NCBI RefSeq assembly: GCF_002078505.1
Contig: NZ_LUAV01000033.1
Location: forward strand, 91,153 to 155,152
Direction: 5' to 3'
Length of the DNA: 64,000 nt
Source of the DNA: Ensifer aridi
Lineage (GTDB): Bacteria > Pseudomonadota > Alphaproteobacteria > Rhizobiales > Rhizobiaceae
Numbering within the stretch: position 1 is the stretch's first letter; every line of letters begins with the position of its first letter. The notes under the pieces were generated by a model. That model did not search any database. It saw only the letters and a program-made list of their open reading frames with translations, and was not told where the DNA came from. The translations under genes and the position numbers were made by a program. Of the stretch, positions 44,055 to 53,536 are shown in pieces.

Positions 44055-47000
44055 GTGGCGATCATGTTCGTCAGAGCGCAGGTGATCAGCAGGGGAGCGG
44101 GACGCAGCATCGTCTCGGCCGCCGCCTATCGCCATCGCGCCAGGATGATGGACGAGCAGGCCGGAACCTCGTTCAGCTACCGCGGCGGCGCCTCCGACCT
44201 GGTGCATGAGGAGCTGGCGCTGCCGGACGAAGTTCCGGCCTGGCTGCAGGCAGCGATCGATGGGCAATCGGTCGCCAAGGCGAGCGAGGCGCTCTGGAAT
44301 GCCGTTGAGGCTCACGAGACGCGGGCGGACGCGCAGCTTGCCCGCGAGCTGATCATCGCTTTGCCGGAAGAGCTGACGCGGGCGGAGAATGTTGCGCTCG
44401 TTCGCGAGTTCGTCCGGGACAATTTGACGTCCAAAGGCATGGTCGCGGACTGGGTGTTTCACGACAAGGACGGCAATCCGCACATCCATCTGATGACCAC
44501 ACTGAGGCCCCTGACGGAGGAGGGGTTCGGGCCGAAGAAGGTTCCGGTGCTTGGCGAAGACGGCGAGCCGTTGCGTGTCGTCACGCCGGACAGGCCGAAC
44601 GGCAAGATCGTCTACAAGCTCTGGGCCGGCGACAAGGGAACCATGAAGGCATGGAAGATCGCCTGGGCGGAAACCGCCAACCGACATCTGGCGCTTGCCG
44701 GGCATGAGATCCGCATCGACGGCCGCTCCTATGCCGAACAGGGTCTCGACGGTATCGCGCAGAAACACCTTGGACCGGAGAAGGCGACGCTCGCGCGCAA
44801 GGGTGTTGAGATGTACTTCGCGCCAGCCGACCTGGCGCGCCGGCAGGAAATGACCGACCGGCTGCTTGCCGATCCAGAGCTTCTGCTGAAGCAGCTCGGC
44901 AACGAACGCTCCACCTTCGACGAGAGGGATATCGCCAAGGCGCTGCATCGCTACGTCGACGATCCCGCCGATTTCGCCAATATCCGCGCGCGCCTGATGG
45001 CCTCGGACGATCTGGTGCTGCTGAAGCCGCAGGAGGTCGACGCCGAGACCGGCAAGGCGACGGAGCCGGCGATTTTCACCACGCGGGAGATCCTGCGCAT
45101 CGAATATGACATGGCGCAGTCGGCGCGCGCTCTGTCGAAGCGCCGGGGCTTCGCCGTGACAGATCAGGCTATCGCGGCCGCGGTCGAAAAGGTCGAGACG
45201 CAGGATCCGCAAAAACCCTTCCGGCTCGATCCCGAGCAGGTCGATGCCGTTCATCATGTCACGCGCGACAATGCCATCGCGGCCGTCGTCGGTCTTGCCG
45301 GCGCCGGCAAGTCGACGCTGCTTTCGGCGGCCCACGTCGCGTGGGAAGGCGACGGCCGCCGGGTGATCGGCGCAGCACTTGCCGGCAAGGCCGCGGAAGG
45401 GCTGGAGCACAGTTCTGGCATCAGGTCGCGCACGCTGGCTTCATGGGAACTGGCGTGGGCCGGTGGGCGTGAACGGCTCAATCGCGGCGATGTGCTAGTG
45501 ATCGATGAGGCCGGCATGATCTCGTCGCAGCAGATGGCGCGCGTCCTGAAGATCGCCGAGGAGGTGGAGGCGAAGGTCGTGCTCGTCGGTGACGCGATGC
45601 AGCTTCAACCGATCCAGGCGGGCGCGGCGTTCAGGGCAATCACCGAACGGATCGGGTTTGCCGAACTTGCCGGTGTGCGCCGCCAGCGTGATGAATGGGC
45701 GCGCGATGCCTCCCGTCTCCTCGCCCGCGGAAAGGTCGAAGAGGGCCTCGACGCCTACGCCCAGCATGGCCGTATCGTCGAGACCGAAACCCGTGCCGAG
45801 ATCATCCGCCGCATCGTTGCCGATTGGACCGATGCCCGTCGTGACTTGCTTCGGAAATCCGCCGCGGGCGGACATCCAGGCCGGCTTCGCGGCGACGAGC
45901 TGCTCGTTCTTGCTCACACCAACGATGATGTTCGGAAGCTCAACGAGTCCCTGCGCAACGTGATGACGGAGGAGGGCGCGCTGAGAGGGGCGCGCGAATT
46001 CCAGACGGCGCGTGGGCTTCGCGAGTTCGCCGCCGGCGACCGGATCATCTTCCTCGAAAACGCCCGCTTGCTTGAGCCGCGGGCAAGGCGGCTTGGACCG
46101 CAATACGTGAAGAACGGCATGCTGGGCACGGTCGTTTCCACCGGCGACAAACGCGGTGAAGCGCTGTTGACGGTGCGCCTCGACAATGGCCGCGACGTCG
46201 TCCTCAGCGAGGACAGCTATCGCAATATCGATCATGGCTATGCCGCGACCATTCATAAGTCCCAAGGGTCGACCGTCGACCGAACCTTCGTGCTCGCCAC
46301 CGGCATGATGGATCAGCATCTGACCTATGTGGCGATGACCCGCCATCGTGATCGCGCCGATCTCTATGCGGCGAAGGAAGATTTTGAAGCGAAGCCGGAA
46401 TGGCGACGCAAGCCGCATGTCGATCATACCGCCGGCGTCACCGGCGAACTTGTGGAGGTTGGACAAGCCAAGTTCCGGCCCAATGATGAGGATGCGGACG
46501 AGAGCCCCTATGCCGACGTGAAGACGGACGACGGAACCGTCAATCGGCTTTGGGGCGTGAGCCTGCCGAAGGCGCTCGAGGAGGGTGGCGTCTCCGAAGG
46601 CGACACGGTGACCCTGCGCAAAGACGGAGTGGAGCGGGTTAAAGTCCAGGTTCCTGTGGTCGATGAGAAAACCGGGCAGAAGCGCGTCGAGGAAAGAGAG
46701 GTCGATCGAAACGTCTGGACGGCCAAAATTGTCGAAACCGCAGACGCCCGCCAGGAACGGATCGAGCGGGAAAGCCACCGGCCGGAACTGTTCAGTGGGC
46801 TCGTCGGGCGCCTTGGGCGATCCGGCGCCAAGACGACGACGCTCGATTTCGCGAGCGAGGAAGGCTATCGGGCGCACGCCCGCGATTTCGCGCGGCGGCG
46901 CGGTATCGACACGCTCGCCGAGGTCGCGGCCGGGATGGAGGAGGGTGTTTCCCGGCCGCTGGCGTGGATTGCGGAGAAGCGGGAGCTGGTGGCGAAGCTT

Positions 47001-48677
47001 TGGGAGCGGGCGAGCGTTGCGCTCGGATTTGCGATCGAGGGCGAACGGCGGGTCTCGTACAAAGAGGAACGGACCGCGTCTCTCTCGGCCGGAACCCCGT
47101 CGGGTGGGAAATATCTGATCCCGCCCACCACGAAATTCTCCCGCAGCGTCGAGGAGGATGCACGTCTTGCGCAGCTCTCCTCGGAACGGTGGAAGCAGCG
47201 CGAGGCGATCCTGCGGCCGGTGCTGGCGAAAATCTATCGCGACCCGGATGGCGCGCTGTCGGCGCTGAATGCATTGGCGTCGGACGCCGCGATCGAGCCG
47301 CGAAAGCTTGCCGAGGATCTTGGTCTTGCGCCGGGCCGCCTCGGCCGCCTGCGTGGATCCGATCTCATGGTCGATGGCCGCGCCGCGCGCGACGAGCGCA
47401 CCGCGGCCACGGCTGCGTTGTCCGCATTGCTGCCTCTGGCGCGCGCTCACGCGACCGAGTTCCGCAGGCAGGCGGAGCGCTTCGGTATCCGCGAGCAGCA
47501 GCGGCGCGCGCATATGTCGTTGTCGGTCCCCGCGCTCTCGAAAACGGCGATGGCGCGCCTGGTCGGAATCGAGGCGGTCCGCGACCGCGGCGGGCCCGAC
47601 GCCTACAAGACGGCCTTCGCCTATGCCATCGAGGACCGCTTGCTGGTCCAAGAGGTCAAGGCCGTCGACGAGGCGCTGACCGCACGCTTCGGCTGGAGCG
47701 CCTTCACCGCGAAGGCGGATGTAGTCGCCGAGCGCAATATGGTCGAGCGCATGCCGGAGGATCTTCCCCCCGAGCGCCGCGAAAAGCTCTCCCGCCTCTT
47801 CGCCGTCATCAGGCGCTTTGCCGAGGAACAGCATCTTGCCGAAAGACAGGACCGGTCGAGGATCGTTGCCGGCGCCAGTGTCGAGTTGGGGAAGGAAACG
47901 ATGGCCGTGCTTCCGATGTTTGCCGCTGTCACGGAGTTCAAGGCGACGGCCGCCGATGAAGCGAAGGAGCGAGCGCTCGCCGCTCCTCACTATGGCCACC
48001 ACCGCGCAGCCCTTGTTGAGACGGCAACACGCGTCTGGCGAGATCCAGCAGACGCGATCGGCAAGATCGAGGATCTGATCGTCAAGGGGTTTGCGGCGGA
48101 GCGGATCGCGGCGGCGGTCAGTAACGATCCCGCCGCCTATGGTGCGCTGCGCGGTTCCGAGCGCAGCATCATGGACAAGTTGATTGCCACAGGACGCGAG
48201 CGAAAAGAGGCATTGCAGGCAGTGCCGGAACTGGCAAGTCGTATCCGTTCTCTCGGCGCGTCATATGCCAGTGCTCTCGATGCCGAAACCCAGGCCATCG
48301 CGGAAGAGCGACGGCGGATGGCGGTCGCCATTCCCGGTCTGTCGCAAGCGGCCGAGGACGCGCTCAACCGGCTGGCGGCGGAAATCAAGAAGAAGGACGG
48401 CAAGCTCGACGTGGCCGCCGGCTCGCTCGATCCCCGCATCCGTCAGGAGTTCGCCGCGGTCAGCCGGGCGCTCGACGACCGTTTCGGTAGAGACGCCATC
48501 CTGCGGGGCGAAAAGGACGTCATCAATCGCGTGTCGCCGGCCCAGCGCCGCGCCCTCGAGGCGATGCGGGATCGGCTGCAGGTCTTGCAGCAGGCGGATC
48601 GCATGCAGAGCACTCAGGAGATCATTTCGGAGCGCCAGCGGCGCGTCGTTGATCGCGCCCGCGGGCTCATCCGCTGA
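44055..48677 (+). CDS. traA: TraA relaxase-helicase
   Basis: 1540-residue MobA/MobL-type relaxase fused to a helicase, the key enzyme that nicks oriT and leads the strand. The N-terminus MFVRAQVISRGAGRSIVSAA, the Tyr in AAAYRHRAR, and the metal-binding HxH (NPHIHLMTT, near residue 142) form the relaxase site. A RecD2-like helicase has Walker A GLAGAGKSTLL near 412 and DEAGM, plus GYAATIHKSQGST. The long C-terminal part is charged and helical. The start is the GTG at 44055 with GGAG upstream; the ATG at 44064 is an alternative. Confidence 0.93.
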   Translation: MAIMFVRAQVISRGAGRSIVSAAAYRHRARMMDEQAGTSFSYRGGASDLVHEELALPDEVPAWLQAAIDGQSVAKASEALWNAVEAHETRADAQLARELIIALPEELTRAENVALVREFVRDNLTSKGMVADWVFHDKDGNPHIHLMTTLRPLTEEGFGPKKVPVLGEDGEPLRVVTPDRPNGKIVYKLWAGDKGTMKAWKIAWAETANRHLALAGHEIRIDGRSYAEQGLDGIAQKHLGPEKATLARKGVEMYFAPADLARRQEMTDRLLADPELLLKQLGNERSTFDERDIAKALHRYVDDPADFANIRARLMASDDLVLLKPQEVDAETGKATEPAIFTTREILRIEYDMAQSARALSKRRGFAVTDQAIAAAVEKVETQDPQKPFRLDPEQVDAVHHVTRDNAIAAVVGLAGAGKSTLLSAAHVAWEGDGRRVIGAALAGKAAEGLEHSSGIRSRTLASWELAWAGGRERLNRGDVLVIDEAGMISSQQMARVLKIAEEVEAKVVLVGDAMQLQPIQAGAAFRAITERIGFAELAGVRRQRDEWARDASRLLARGKVEEGLDAYAQHGRIVETETRAEIIRRIVADWTDARRDLLRKSAAGGHPGRLRGDELLVLAHTNDDVRKLNESLRNVMTEEGALRGAREFQTARGLREFAAGDRIIFLENARLLEPRARRLGPQYVKNGMLGTVVSTGDKRGEALLTVRLDNGRDVVLSEDSYRNIDHGYAATIHKSQGSTVDRTFVLATGMMDQHLTYVAMTRHRDRADLYAAKEDFEAKPEWRRKPHVDHTAGVTGELVEVGQAKFRPNDEDADESPYADVKTDDGTVNRLWGVSLPKALEEGGVSEGDTVTLRKDGVERVKVQVPVVDEKTGQKRVEEREVDRNVWTAKIVETADARQERIERESHRPELFSGLVGRLGRSGAKTTTLDFASEEGYRAHARDFARRRGIDTLAEVAAGMEEGVSRPLAWIAEKRELVAKLWERASVALGFAIEGERRVSYKEERTASLSAGTPSGGKYLIPPTTKFSRSVEEDARLAQLSSERWKQREAILRPVLAKIYRDPDGALSALNALASDAAIEPRKLAEDLGLAPGRLGRLRGSDLMVDGRAARDERTAATAALSALLPLARAHATEFRRQAERFGIREQQRRAHMSLSVPALSKTAMARLVGIEAVRDRGGPDAYKTAFAYAIEDRLLVQEVKAVDEALTARFGWSAFTAKADVVAERNMVERMPEDLPPERREKLSRLFAVIRRFAEEQHLAERQDRSRIVAGASVELGKETMAVLPMFAAVTEFKATAADEAKERALAAPHYGHHRAALVETATRVWRDPADAIGKIEDLIVKGFAAERIAAAVSNDPAAYGALRGSERSIMDKLIATGRERKEALQAVPELASRIRSLGASYASALDAETQAIAEERRRMAVAIPGLSQAAEDALNRLAAEIKKKDGKLDVAAGSLDPRIRQEFAAVSRALDDRFGRDAILRGEKDVINRVSPAQRRALEAMRDRLQVLQQADRMQSTQEIISERQRRVVDRARGLIR

Positions 48678-49222
48678 GAGTTTTGAGAAAAGTGGGAGGA
48701 GAAACGAATAGCCGGATGGGAAACCTCATAAGACGATCGTTCGATCCCGGATCGCCATCGAGATCCTCAACCAGGCCCACGCCATTGTAACGGCGCGCGT
48801 CTATGATCTCAAAGAGCGGGATGCCGCTGAACAGCTGCGCGACAAATGCGATCCCGAGTGGTGTATGACATAGTTGCGCAAATTTCCGCCATTTGGCGGT
48901 CAGATCCTAAGGGCTGTAGTGGGTGGTGACCGGAAGTTCACTGCGATGAGACGGATGGCCGCTTTGCGGAAGAATGCGGTTGATCGGCGGTATCCTTCGG
49001 TCCGTAGGCGGCCCAATGCAGTACAACGTGGCGCGCGGAGGCAGGATGCTGATCTAAGCCGTTCGTTGGCTCCAACGTGGGGACTAAACCGCTCCTTCTG
49101 GGATTTTTCGCGAAGCTACAGCGATGGCAGCCTTCTCAAGCCGATTTGGCCCGAGAAGAATGCCAGGTCCATTGCGTGCGCACACCGTCGGCGCACGCTT
49201 CTGTTCACTCGGACTGGTTGCC
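48678..49222. other. intergenic region downstream of traA
   Basis: 545 bases between the traA stop and the convergent SDR gene. Apart from the fragment at 48714-48873 no gene is supported, and no clear terminator is seen. Confidence 0.4.
48714..48873 (+). pseudogene. gene fragment downstream of traA
   Basis: A frame with no start codon encodes a protein-like stretch (IEILNQAHAIVTARVYDLKE, then RDAAEQLRDKCDPEW) ending at TAG 48873. It looks like the C-terminus of a small helical protein whose start has been lost. Confidence 0.35.
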
Positions 49223-50008
49223 TTACGACATGATCAAGCCGCCATCGACATTGATGGTCTGGCCGGTGATGTAGCTTGCATCCTCAGACGCGAGAAACGC
49301 GACGAGTGCACCGACTTCGGCGGGGGTGCCGGCGCGACCCATGGGGATGCCTTCGACCCATTCGGCCATGAGTTCGCCAGGGCCGTACTCACCGAGCATC
49401 TTCCCCCAGACCCGGTCGTTATAGTCCCACATTTCCGTGTGGATGATGCCGGGGCAGATTGCATTCACTGTTATGCCCTCGCGAGCGAGTTCTTTGGCAA
49501 GGCTCTGTGTCAGCCCGACAACACCGAATTTCGAGGCGGCGTAGTGTGGCGTGTAAATGAAGCCCTGGCGCGCCTGGCCGGAGGCGGTATTGATCAGGCG
49601 GCCCTTCGTGCCGCTGGCGCGGAAGCGACGGATCGCCTCCTGGCAGCAGAGGAAGACTCCCTTGGTGTTAACGTCGAGGTTGAGGTCCCATTCGCGCTCG
49701 GTGAGGTCCGCGACCTTGGCGATGGTGATGACGCCGGCATTCTGCACAGAGACGGAAATGGCGCCGAGTCTCGTCTCAGCCTCGCCATACGCCTCCTGCA
49801 CGGCCTTTGCGTCCGTCACATCCAGCACAACGCCCAGCACCTCGGCACCGGTTTCCTTTGCCAGCGCTTCGGCAGCTGCCGGTGTGTCCTTTTCGATTGC
49901 CGCGATAGCCACCTTTGCGCCTTCGTCGGCAAATCGCTTGGCAATGCCGCGCCCGATGCCCTTGTTTCCCCCGGTGACAAAAACCGTCTGGCCTGCGAAA
50001 CGTCTCAT
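49223..50008 (-). CDS. SDR family polyol/sugar dehydrogenase
   Basis: 261-residue classical SDR. Cofactor motif TGGNKGIGRGIA, QNAG, catalytic YAASK and C-terminal GQTINVDGG are present; Ser/Tyr/Lys are intact (NTASGQARQGF, then YTPHYAASK). It is last in the leftward operon (tktN-tktC-kinase-sorC-SDR), 38 bases after sorC. It likely oxidises the imported polyol or a sugar to the ketose used by the kinase. The exact substrate cannot be read. Ribosome site TGGAGG. Confidence 0.87.
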   Translation of the reverse strand: MRRFAGQTVFVTGGNKGIGRGIAKRFADEGAKVAIAAIEKDTPAAAEALAKETGAEVLGVVLDVTDAKAVQEAYGEAETRLGAISVSVQNAGVITIAKVADLTEREWDLNLDVNTKGVFLCCQEAIRRFRASGTKGRLINTASGQARQGFIYTPHYAASKFGVVGLTQSLAKELAREGITVNAICPGIIHTEMWDYNDRVWGKMLGEYGPGELMAEWVEGIPMGRAGTPAEVGALVAFLASEDASYITGQTINVDGGLIMS

Positions 50009-50046
50009 GGTGTTACCTCCATATTGCGCAGCAGGCTAGGCTGAAA

Positions 50047-50997
50047 TCAGGCCGTAAGCCGAGCTGCAGTGAACTTGTCGGTGACAAGCACATCGATGAT
50101 GCCCAGCTTCAGAGCGCCGGCGATGGCCTGGGTTTTCGATTCTCCGCCCGCCAGTGCGATAACCCGGTCAGTCTTGCGCAGGTCCTCCAGCGAAATGCCG
50201 ATGACGCGCTCGTTGAGCGGCGTTTCGACCGGTTTCCCGTCCTTGTCATAGAACCGGTAGGAAATCTCGCCGACCGCGCCGGCCTCGTGCAGCATCGCCA
50301 TTTCCTGGCGGGAGAAGACGTTGCCGGAGCGGGCGAGGAGTTCCGACGGCTCGACCGCGCCGATGCCAACGATGGCAAGGCTGAGACGGCCGAAGAGGTC
50401 CATCGTCTCGCGCACGACAGGGTCGGCCAGCATGACGAGCTTTGCCTCGCGCGAGGAGGTGATACCCTGAACGAGGAGGAGCCGCGGCTCACCACCGGTG
50501 AGCCGTCCCAGTCGCGCCATGAGCTGTGTGGCATGGGTCTGCACCGAGGCGTCGCCCATGCCGCCGAGGATCTGGACGATGTACTTGGCCTTGGCGTTCT
50601 TGAGCGGGTGGATATTATCCACCATGCGCAGAATGGTCTGGCTCCAGCTCGAGACGCCGACAATTTCGTCCTGCTGCAGGGTGACTTCGAGGAAGTGGGC
50701 TGCGGCTTCGCCGATGCGGGCCATGATTGCCCCATCGCGGTCCTCGGAACAGTCGATGACAATGGCCTCCGTTAGGGCATAGCGCTCGCGCAGTGCCGAT
50801 TCTAGCTCGGTAAATGTCCCCGGCGGCGGGATGACTGTCGTGCGCACGATATCTTCCTGCTCCGCCCGCTTCAGCATGCGCGAAACGGTCGCCTGTGACA
50901 TGTGCAAGACCTCGCCGATCTCCGCCTGCAGCTTGCCTTCGATATGGTACATCTGGGCAACGCGGGCGATCAGTCGCAACTCGTTGAGCCGTCCCAT
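50047..50997 (-). CDS. SorC-family sugar-binding regulator
   Basis: 316-residue regulator. The N-terminal helix-turn-helix (IEGKLQAEIGEVLHMSQATV, then SRMLKRAEQEDIV) is joined to a C-terminal sugar-phosphate sensor (GVSSWSQTILRMVDNIHPL, GVGAV-like VGIGAVEPSELLARSG, and VIALAGGESKTQAIAGAL). Members include EryD of erythritol loci. It lies between the kinase and the SDR, with the perfect palindrome at 51011-51026 just upstream of its start. It should sense a phosphorylated intermediate and control both operons. Confidence 0.9.
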   Translation of the reverse strand: MGRLNELRLIARVAQMYHIEGKLQAEIGEVLHMSQATVSRMLKRAEQEDIVRTTVIPPPGTFTELESALRERYALTEAIVIDCSEDRDGAIMARIGEAAAHFLEVTLQQDEIVGVSSWSQTILRMVDNIHPLKNAKAKYIVQILGGMGDASVQTHATQLMARLGRLTGGEPRLLLVQGITSSREAKLVMLADPVVRETMDLFGRLSLAIVGIGAVEPSELLARSGNVFSRQEMAMLHEAGAVGEISYRFYDKDGKPVETPLNERVIGISLEDLRKTDRVIALAGGESKTQAIAGALKLGIIDVLVTDKFTAARLTA

Positions 50998-51010
50998 GGG
51001 GCCTCCATCG

Positions 51011-51026
51011 GTGAATTTTTATTCAC
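51011..51026. promoter_or_regulatory. SorC operator candidate O1
   Basis: Perfect palindrome GTGAAT-TTTT-ATTCAC located 14 bases upstream of sorC and overlapping the kinase stop codon. The TGAAT-x-TTTATTC core recurs at 54357-54372 and 54501-54516. Confidence 0.65.
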
Positions 51027-52488
51027 TCATAGATGAAGGACCGGGAACGGTCGAGCGGTAGATCGCGTCCTGCCAAACCAGAAGGCGTTCTGTAGCATCG
51101 CAAGCACGCGGCACGATGGGATTGCCGGCGCGGGGCACGGCCGCGATCGCGGCAAGACCGGACCAGATACCCAGCGAAAGGCCAGCGAGATACGCTGCAC
51201 CAAGGGCGGAGGCCTCGGGCGCGTCGCATTGGATGATGACGTGGTTCAGCGTGTCGGCCACGCATTGCATGAGGAAAGTGTTCTGACTTGGCCCGCCATC
51301 GACATAGAGGCGGCCGAGCGGCGTCGGCGATTGATCAGACATCGCCTTGAAGACGTCATGGACCTGGAAGGCCATGGAATCCGTTACCGCTCGGGCCATC
51401 TGGGCGCGGGTAGTGTTGAAGGTGATGCCGGAAAACAGTGCTCGTGCATCAGCATGCCAGTAGGGCGCACCGAGGCCGACGAAGGCCGGCACGAAGCCCG
51501 GCCCGCCGGGCTCAGCGGTTGCGGCGAGATCGGTGAGGGCTTGTATATCCGGAAGGCCCAACATCTCGGCCATCCAGGGCAGGGCGGCGGCCGAGACGAG
51601 GATGTTGCCCTCGAAGGCATAGGTTGGTTTTCCGGCGATCGACCAAGCGATCGTCGTGGTAATACCCTGCTCTGGGGCGATGAAGCGGGGCAGGGTCGTC
51701 ATGATCGACGAGCCGGTGCCAAAGGTCACCTTGCCGTCGCCGGGATTGAACGCGCCGTGGCCGAAGAGGGCGGCATGGCTGTCGCCGATGGCTGAGGCGA
51801 TCGGAATACCGTCCCGGAGGCCCGGCACATTCCTCGTCGATCCGAAACGGGCGGCGCTGTCGCGTACCTCCGGCAGGGCGGATTTCGGCACACCGAAAAG
51901 GCCGCACAGTTCGTCGCTCCAGGCCTGTCCGTTGAGGTCGTAGAGCTGGCTGCGGGCGGCGTTGGCGGCATCGCATGCATGGACCGCGCCGTCCGTGAAG
52001 CAATGGATCAGCCAAGCGTCGATCGTTCCGAGCCGGACCCTGTGACCGGCGGGCACGCGGTCGAGCAACCACTTCATCTTCGGGCCTGGGAACATCGGAT
52101 CGATGGGAAGTCCCGTAAGCGCCTGAACGCGCGCGCCATGACCCGCCGCGATCAGTTCGGCGCAGGTCGACGCGCTGCGGCGGCACTGCCAGCTCACCAC
52201 CGGGCCGAGCGGTTCTCCCGTGGCGGCATCCCACACCGTGACGGACTCGCGCTGATTGGAGATTGCAATGCCGAGGACGTCCACAACAGGGCCGGCTTGC
52301 AGGCAGGCGGCGATCGCTTCCTGCACCGATTCCCAAATTCGCAGCGGACTCTGTTCGACCCAACCGGGCTGGGGATGTTCGATGCCAACCGGAGAGGAGC
52401 CGCGTGACAGGATTTCCCCGCTGGTGGAAACGAGCACGGCCTTGGAATTCGTGGTGCCCTGGTCGATGGCGAGAATGGCGGTTGTCAT
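51019..52488 (-). CDS. FGGY-family carbohydrate kinase
   Basis: 489-residue sugar kinase of the FGGY/glycerol-kinase type. N-terminal phosphate loop AIDQGTTNSKAVLV; Trp-Gln-Cys-Arg and EVRDSAARFG; the second ATP motif GTGSSIMTT; and DGGPSQNTFLMQ near the C-terminus. The ATG at 52488 follows GGAG, so the longer frame to 52593 is not used. Genetically it sits after the split transketolase, which needs a ketose phosphate, so this kinase probably makes that phosphate (for example apulose, erythrulose or xylulose as substrate). Substrate is inferred from context. Confidence 0.85.
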   Translation of the reverse strand: MTTAILAIDQGTTNSKAVLVSTSGEILSRGSSPVGIEHPQPGWVEQSPLRIWESVQEAIAACLQAGPVVDVLGIAISNQRESVTVWDAATGEPLGPVVSWQCRRSASTCAELIAAGHGARVQALTGLPIDPMFPGPKMKWLLDRVPAGHRVRLGTIDAWLIHCFTDGAVHACDAANAARSQLYDLNGQAWSDELCGLFGVPKSALPEVRDSAARFGSTRNVPGLRDGIPIASAIGDSHAALFGHGAFNPGDGKVTFGTGSSIMTTLPRFIAPEQGITTTIAWSIAGKPTYAFEGNILVSAAALPWMAEMLGLPDIQALTDLAATAEPGGPGFVPAFVGLGAPYWHADARALFSGITFNTTRAQMARAVTDSMAFQVHDVFKAMSDQSPTPLGRLYVDGGPSQNTFLMQCVADTLNHVIIQCDAPEASALGAAYLAGLSLGIWSGLAAIAAVPRAGNPIVPRACDATERLLVWQDAIYRSTVPGPSSMSE

Positions 52489-52567
52489 GGTGGCTCCGGC
52501 AAGCAGAAATTGGGGCGCGGCGACAGGGAGGTTGGCCGCGCCCGGCACGAAATCTAAACCCGCACAA

Positions 52568-53536
52568 TCATGTGCGGGAAGACTTGCGCGCAATCAATGC
52601 GACGGCCGCCTCGGCGATGGCGGCAGGCGACATGCCGAATTCGTCGAGCAGGAACTCGGCCGAGCCGGTGGGGGCAAAGATGCCCGGTACCCCGAGGATC
52701 TTCATCGGCACAGGGGCTTCGGCCACCACGAATTCTGCAATTGCCGAACCGAGGCCGCCAAAGGTGGAATGTTCTTCCGCCGTCAGGATCGCGCCGGTCT
52801 CACGCGCGGCAGCCACCACGGCATCGACATCAATCGGCCGGACTGTCGCCATGTTGAGGACGCGAGCCCCGATTCCCTGTTCAGCCAAGATATCGGCCGC
52901 CTTGAGCATGCGGTGGGTCAGTGTGCCGTTGGCGACAAGGGTGATTTCGTCGCCGTCGCGTAGCAGGTTGGCCTTGCCTACCTCGAATTTGTGGTCCGGC
53001 GGAAGGAGATCCGGGACGCCGACGCGCGACAGGCGCAGGAAGACCGGACCCTCGTAGTGCGCCGCCCATTCCACCGCCGCGGCCGTTTCGATCGAATCAC
53101 AGGGCGCAATTACCGGCAGATTCGGCAGCACGCGGGTCCAGGCGAAATCCTCGATGGAATGGTGCGTCGGACCGAGTTCGCCATAGGCCATGCCGGAGGA
53201 AATGCCGATGAGCTTCACGTTTGCATTTGAATAGGCGATGTCGGCCTTGATCTGCTCCAGGGACCGGCCGGTCAGGAAGCAGGCGGCGCCGCAGACGAAG
53301 GGCAGCAGCCCGCCATTGGCAAGGCCCGCGCCGACGCCCACCATGTTCTGTTCGGCGATGCCGACGTTGACCAGCCGCTCTGGCCATTTGGACTTGAAGC
53401 CGCCGAGCTTGGACGAGCCGACGGAGTCGTTGCACACGGCCACGACCTTGGGGTTGTCCGCGCCGAGGCGCTCCAGCACGGCAACGAAAGCGTCTCGGCA
53501 ATCGTGCAGCTTGGGAGAGTTTATCACGTCCTTCAT
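52568..53536 (-). CDS. transketolase-like subunit, C-terminal half
   Basis: 322-residue protein with the pyrimidine-binding and C-terminal transketolase domains: NVGIAEQNMVGVGAGLANGG (Glu that activates TPP), GPTHHSIEDFAWTRVLPNL, then EEHSTFGGLGSAIAEF. It overlaps the N-subunit gene by 1 base, so the two are coupled. Together they make one transketolase active site. Two-part transketolases like this include apulose-4-phosphate transketolase AptAB and sulfo-sugar transketolases. Confidence 0.85.
   Translation of the reverse strand: MKDVINSPKLHDCRDAFVAVLERLGADNPKVVAVCNDSVGSSKLGGFKSKWPERLVNVGIAEQNMVGVGAGLANGGLLPFVCGAACFLTGRSLEQIKADIAYSNANVKLIGISSGMAYGELGPTHHSIEDFAWTRVLPNLPVIAPCDSIETAAAVEWAAHYEGPVFLRLSRVGVPDLLPPDHKFEVGKANLLRDGDEITLVANGTLTHRMLKAADILAEQGIGARVLNMATVRPIDVDAVVAAARETGAILTAEEHSTFGGLGSAIAEFVVAEAPVPMKILGVPGIFAPTGSAEFLLDEFGMSPAAIAEAAVALIARKSSRT

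Noticed and set aside
43803..45410. 535-codon open frame antisense to traA 5' end
   Set aside because: Same compositional shadow; it also crosses oriT and traC.
45495..48002. 835-codon open frame antisense to traA
   Set aside because: High-GC third positions of traA create long antisense frames; no ribosome site or family motifs, while traA motifs are complete.
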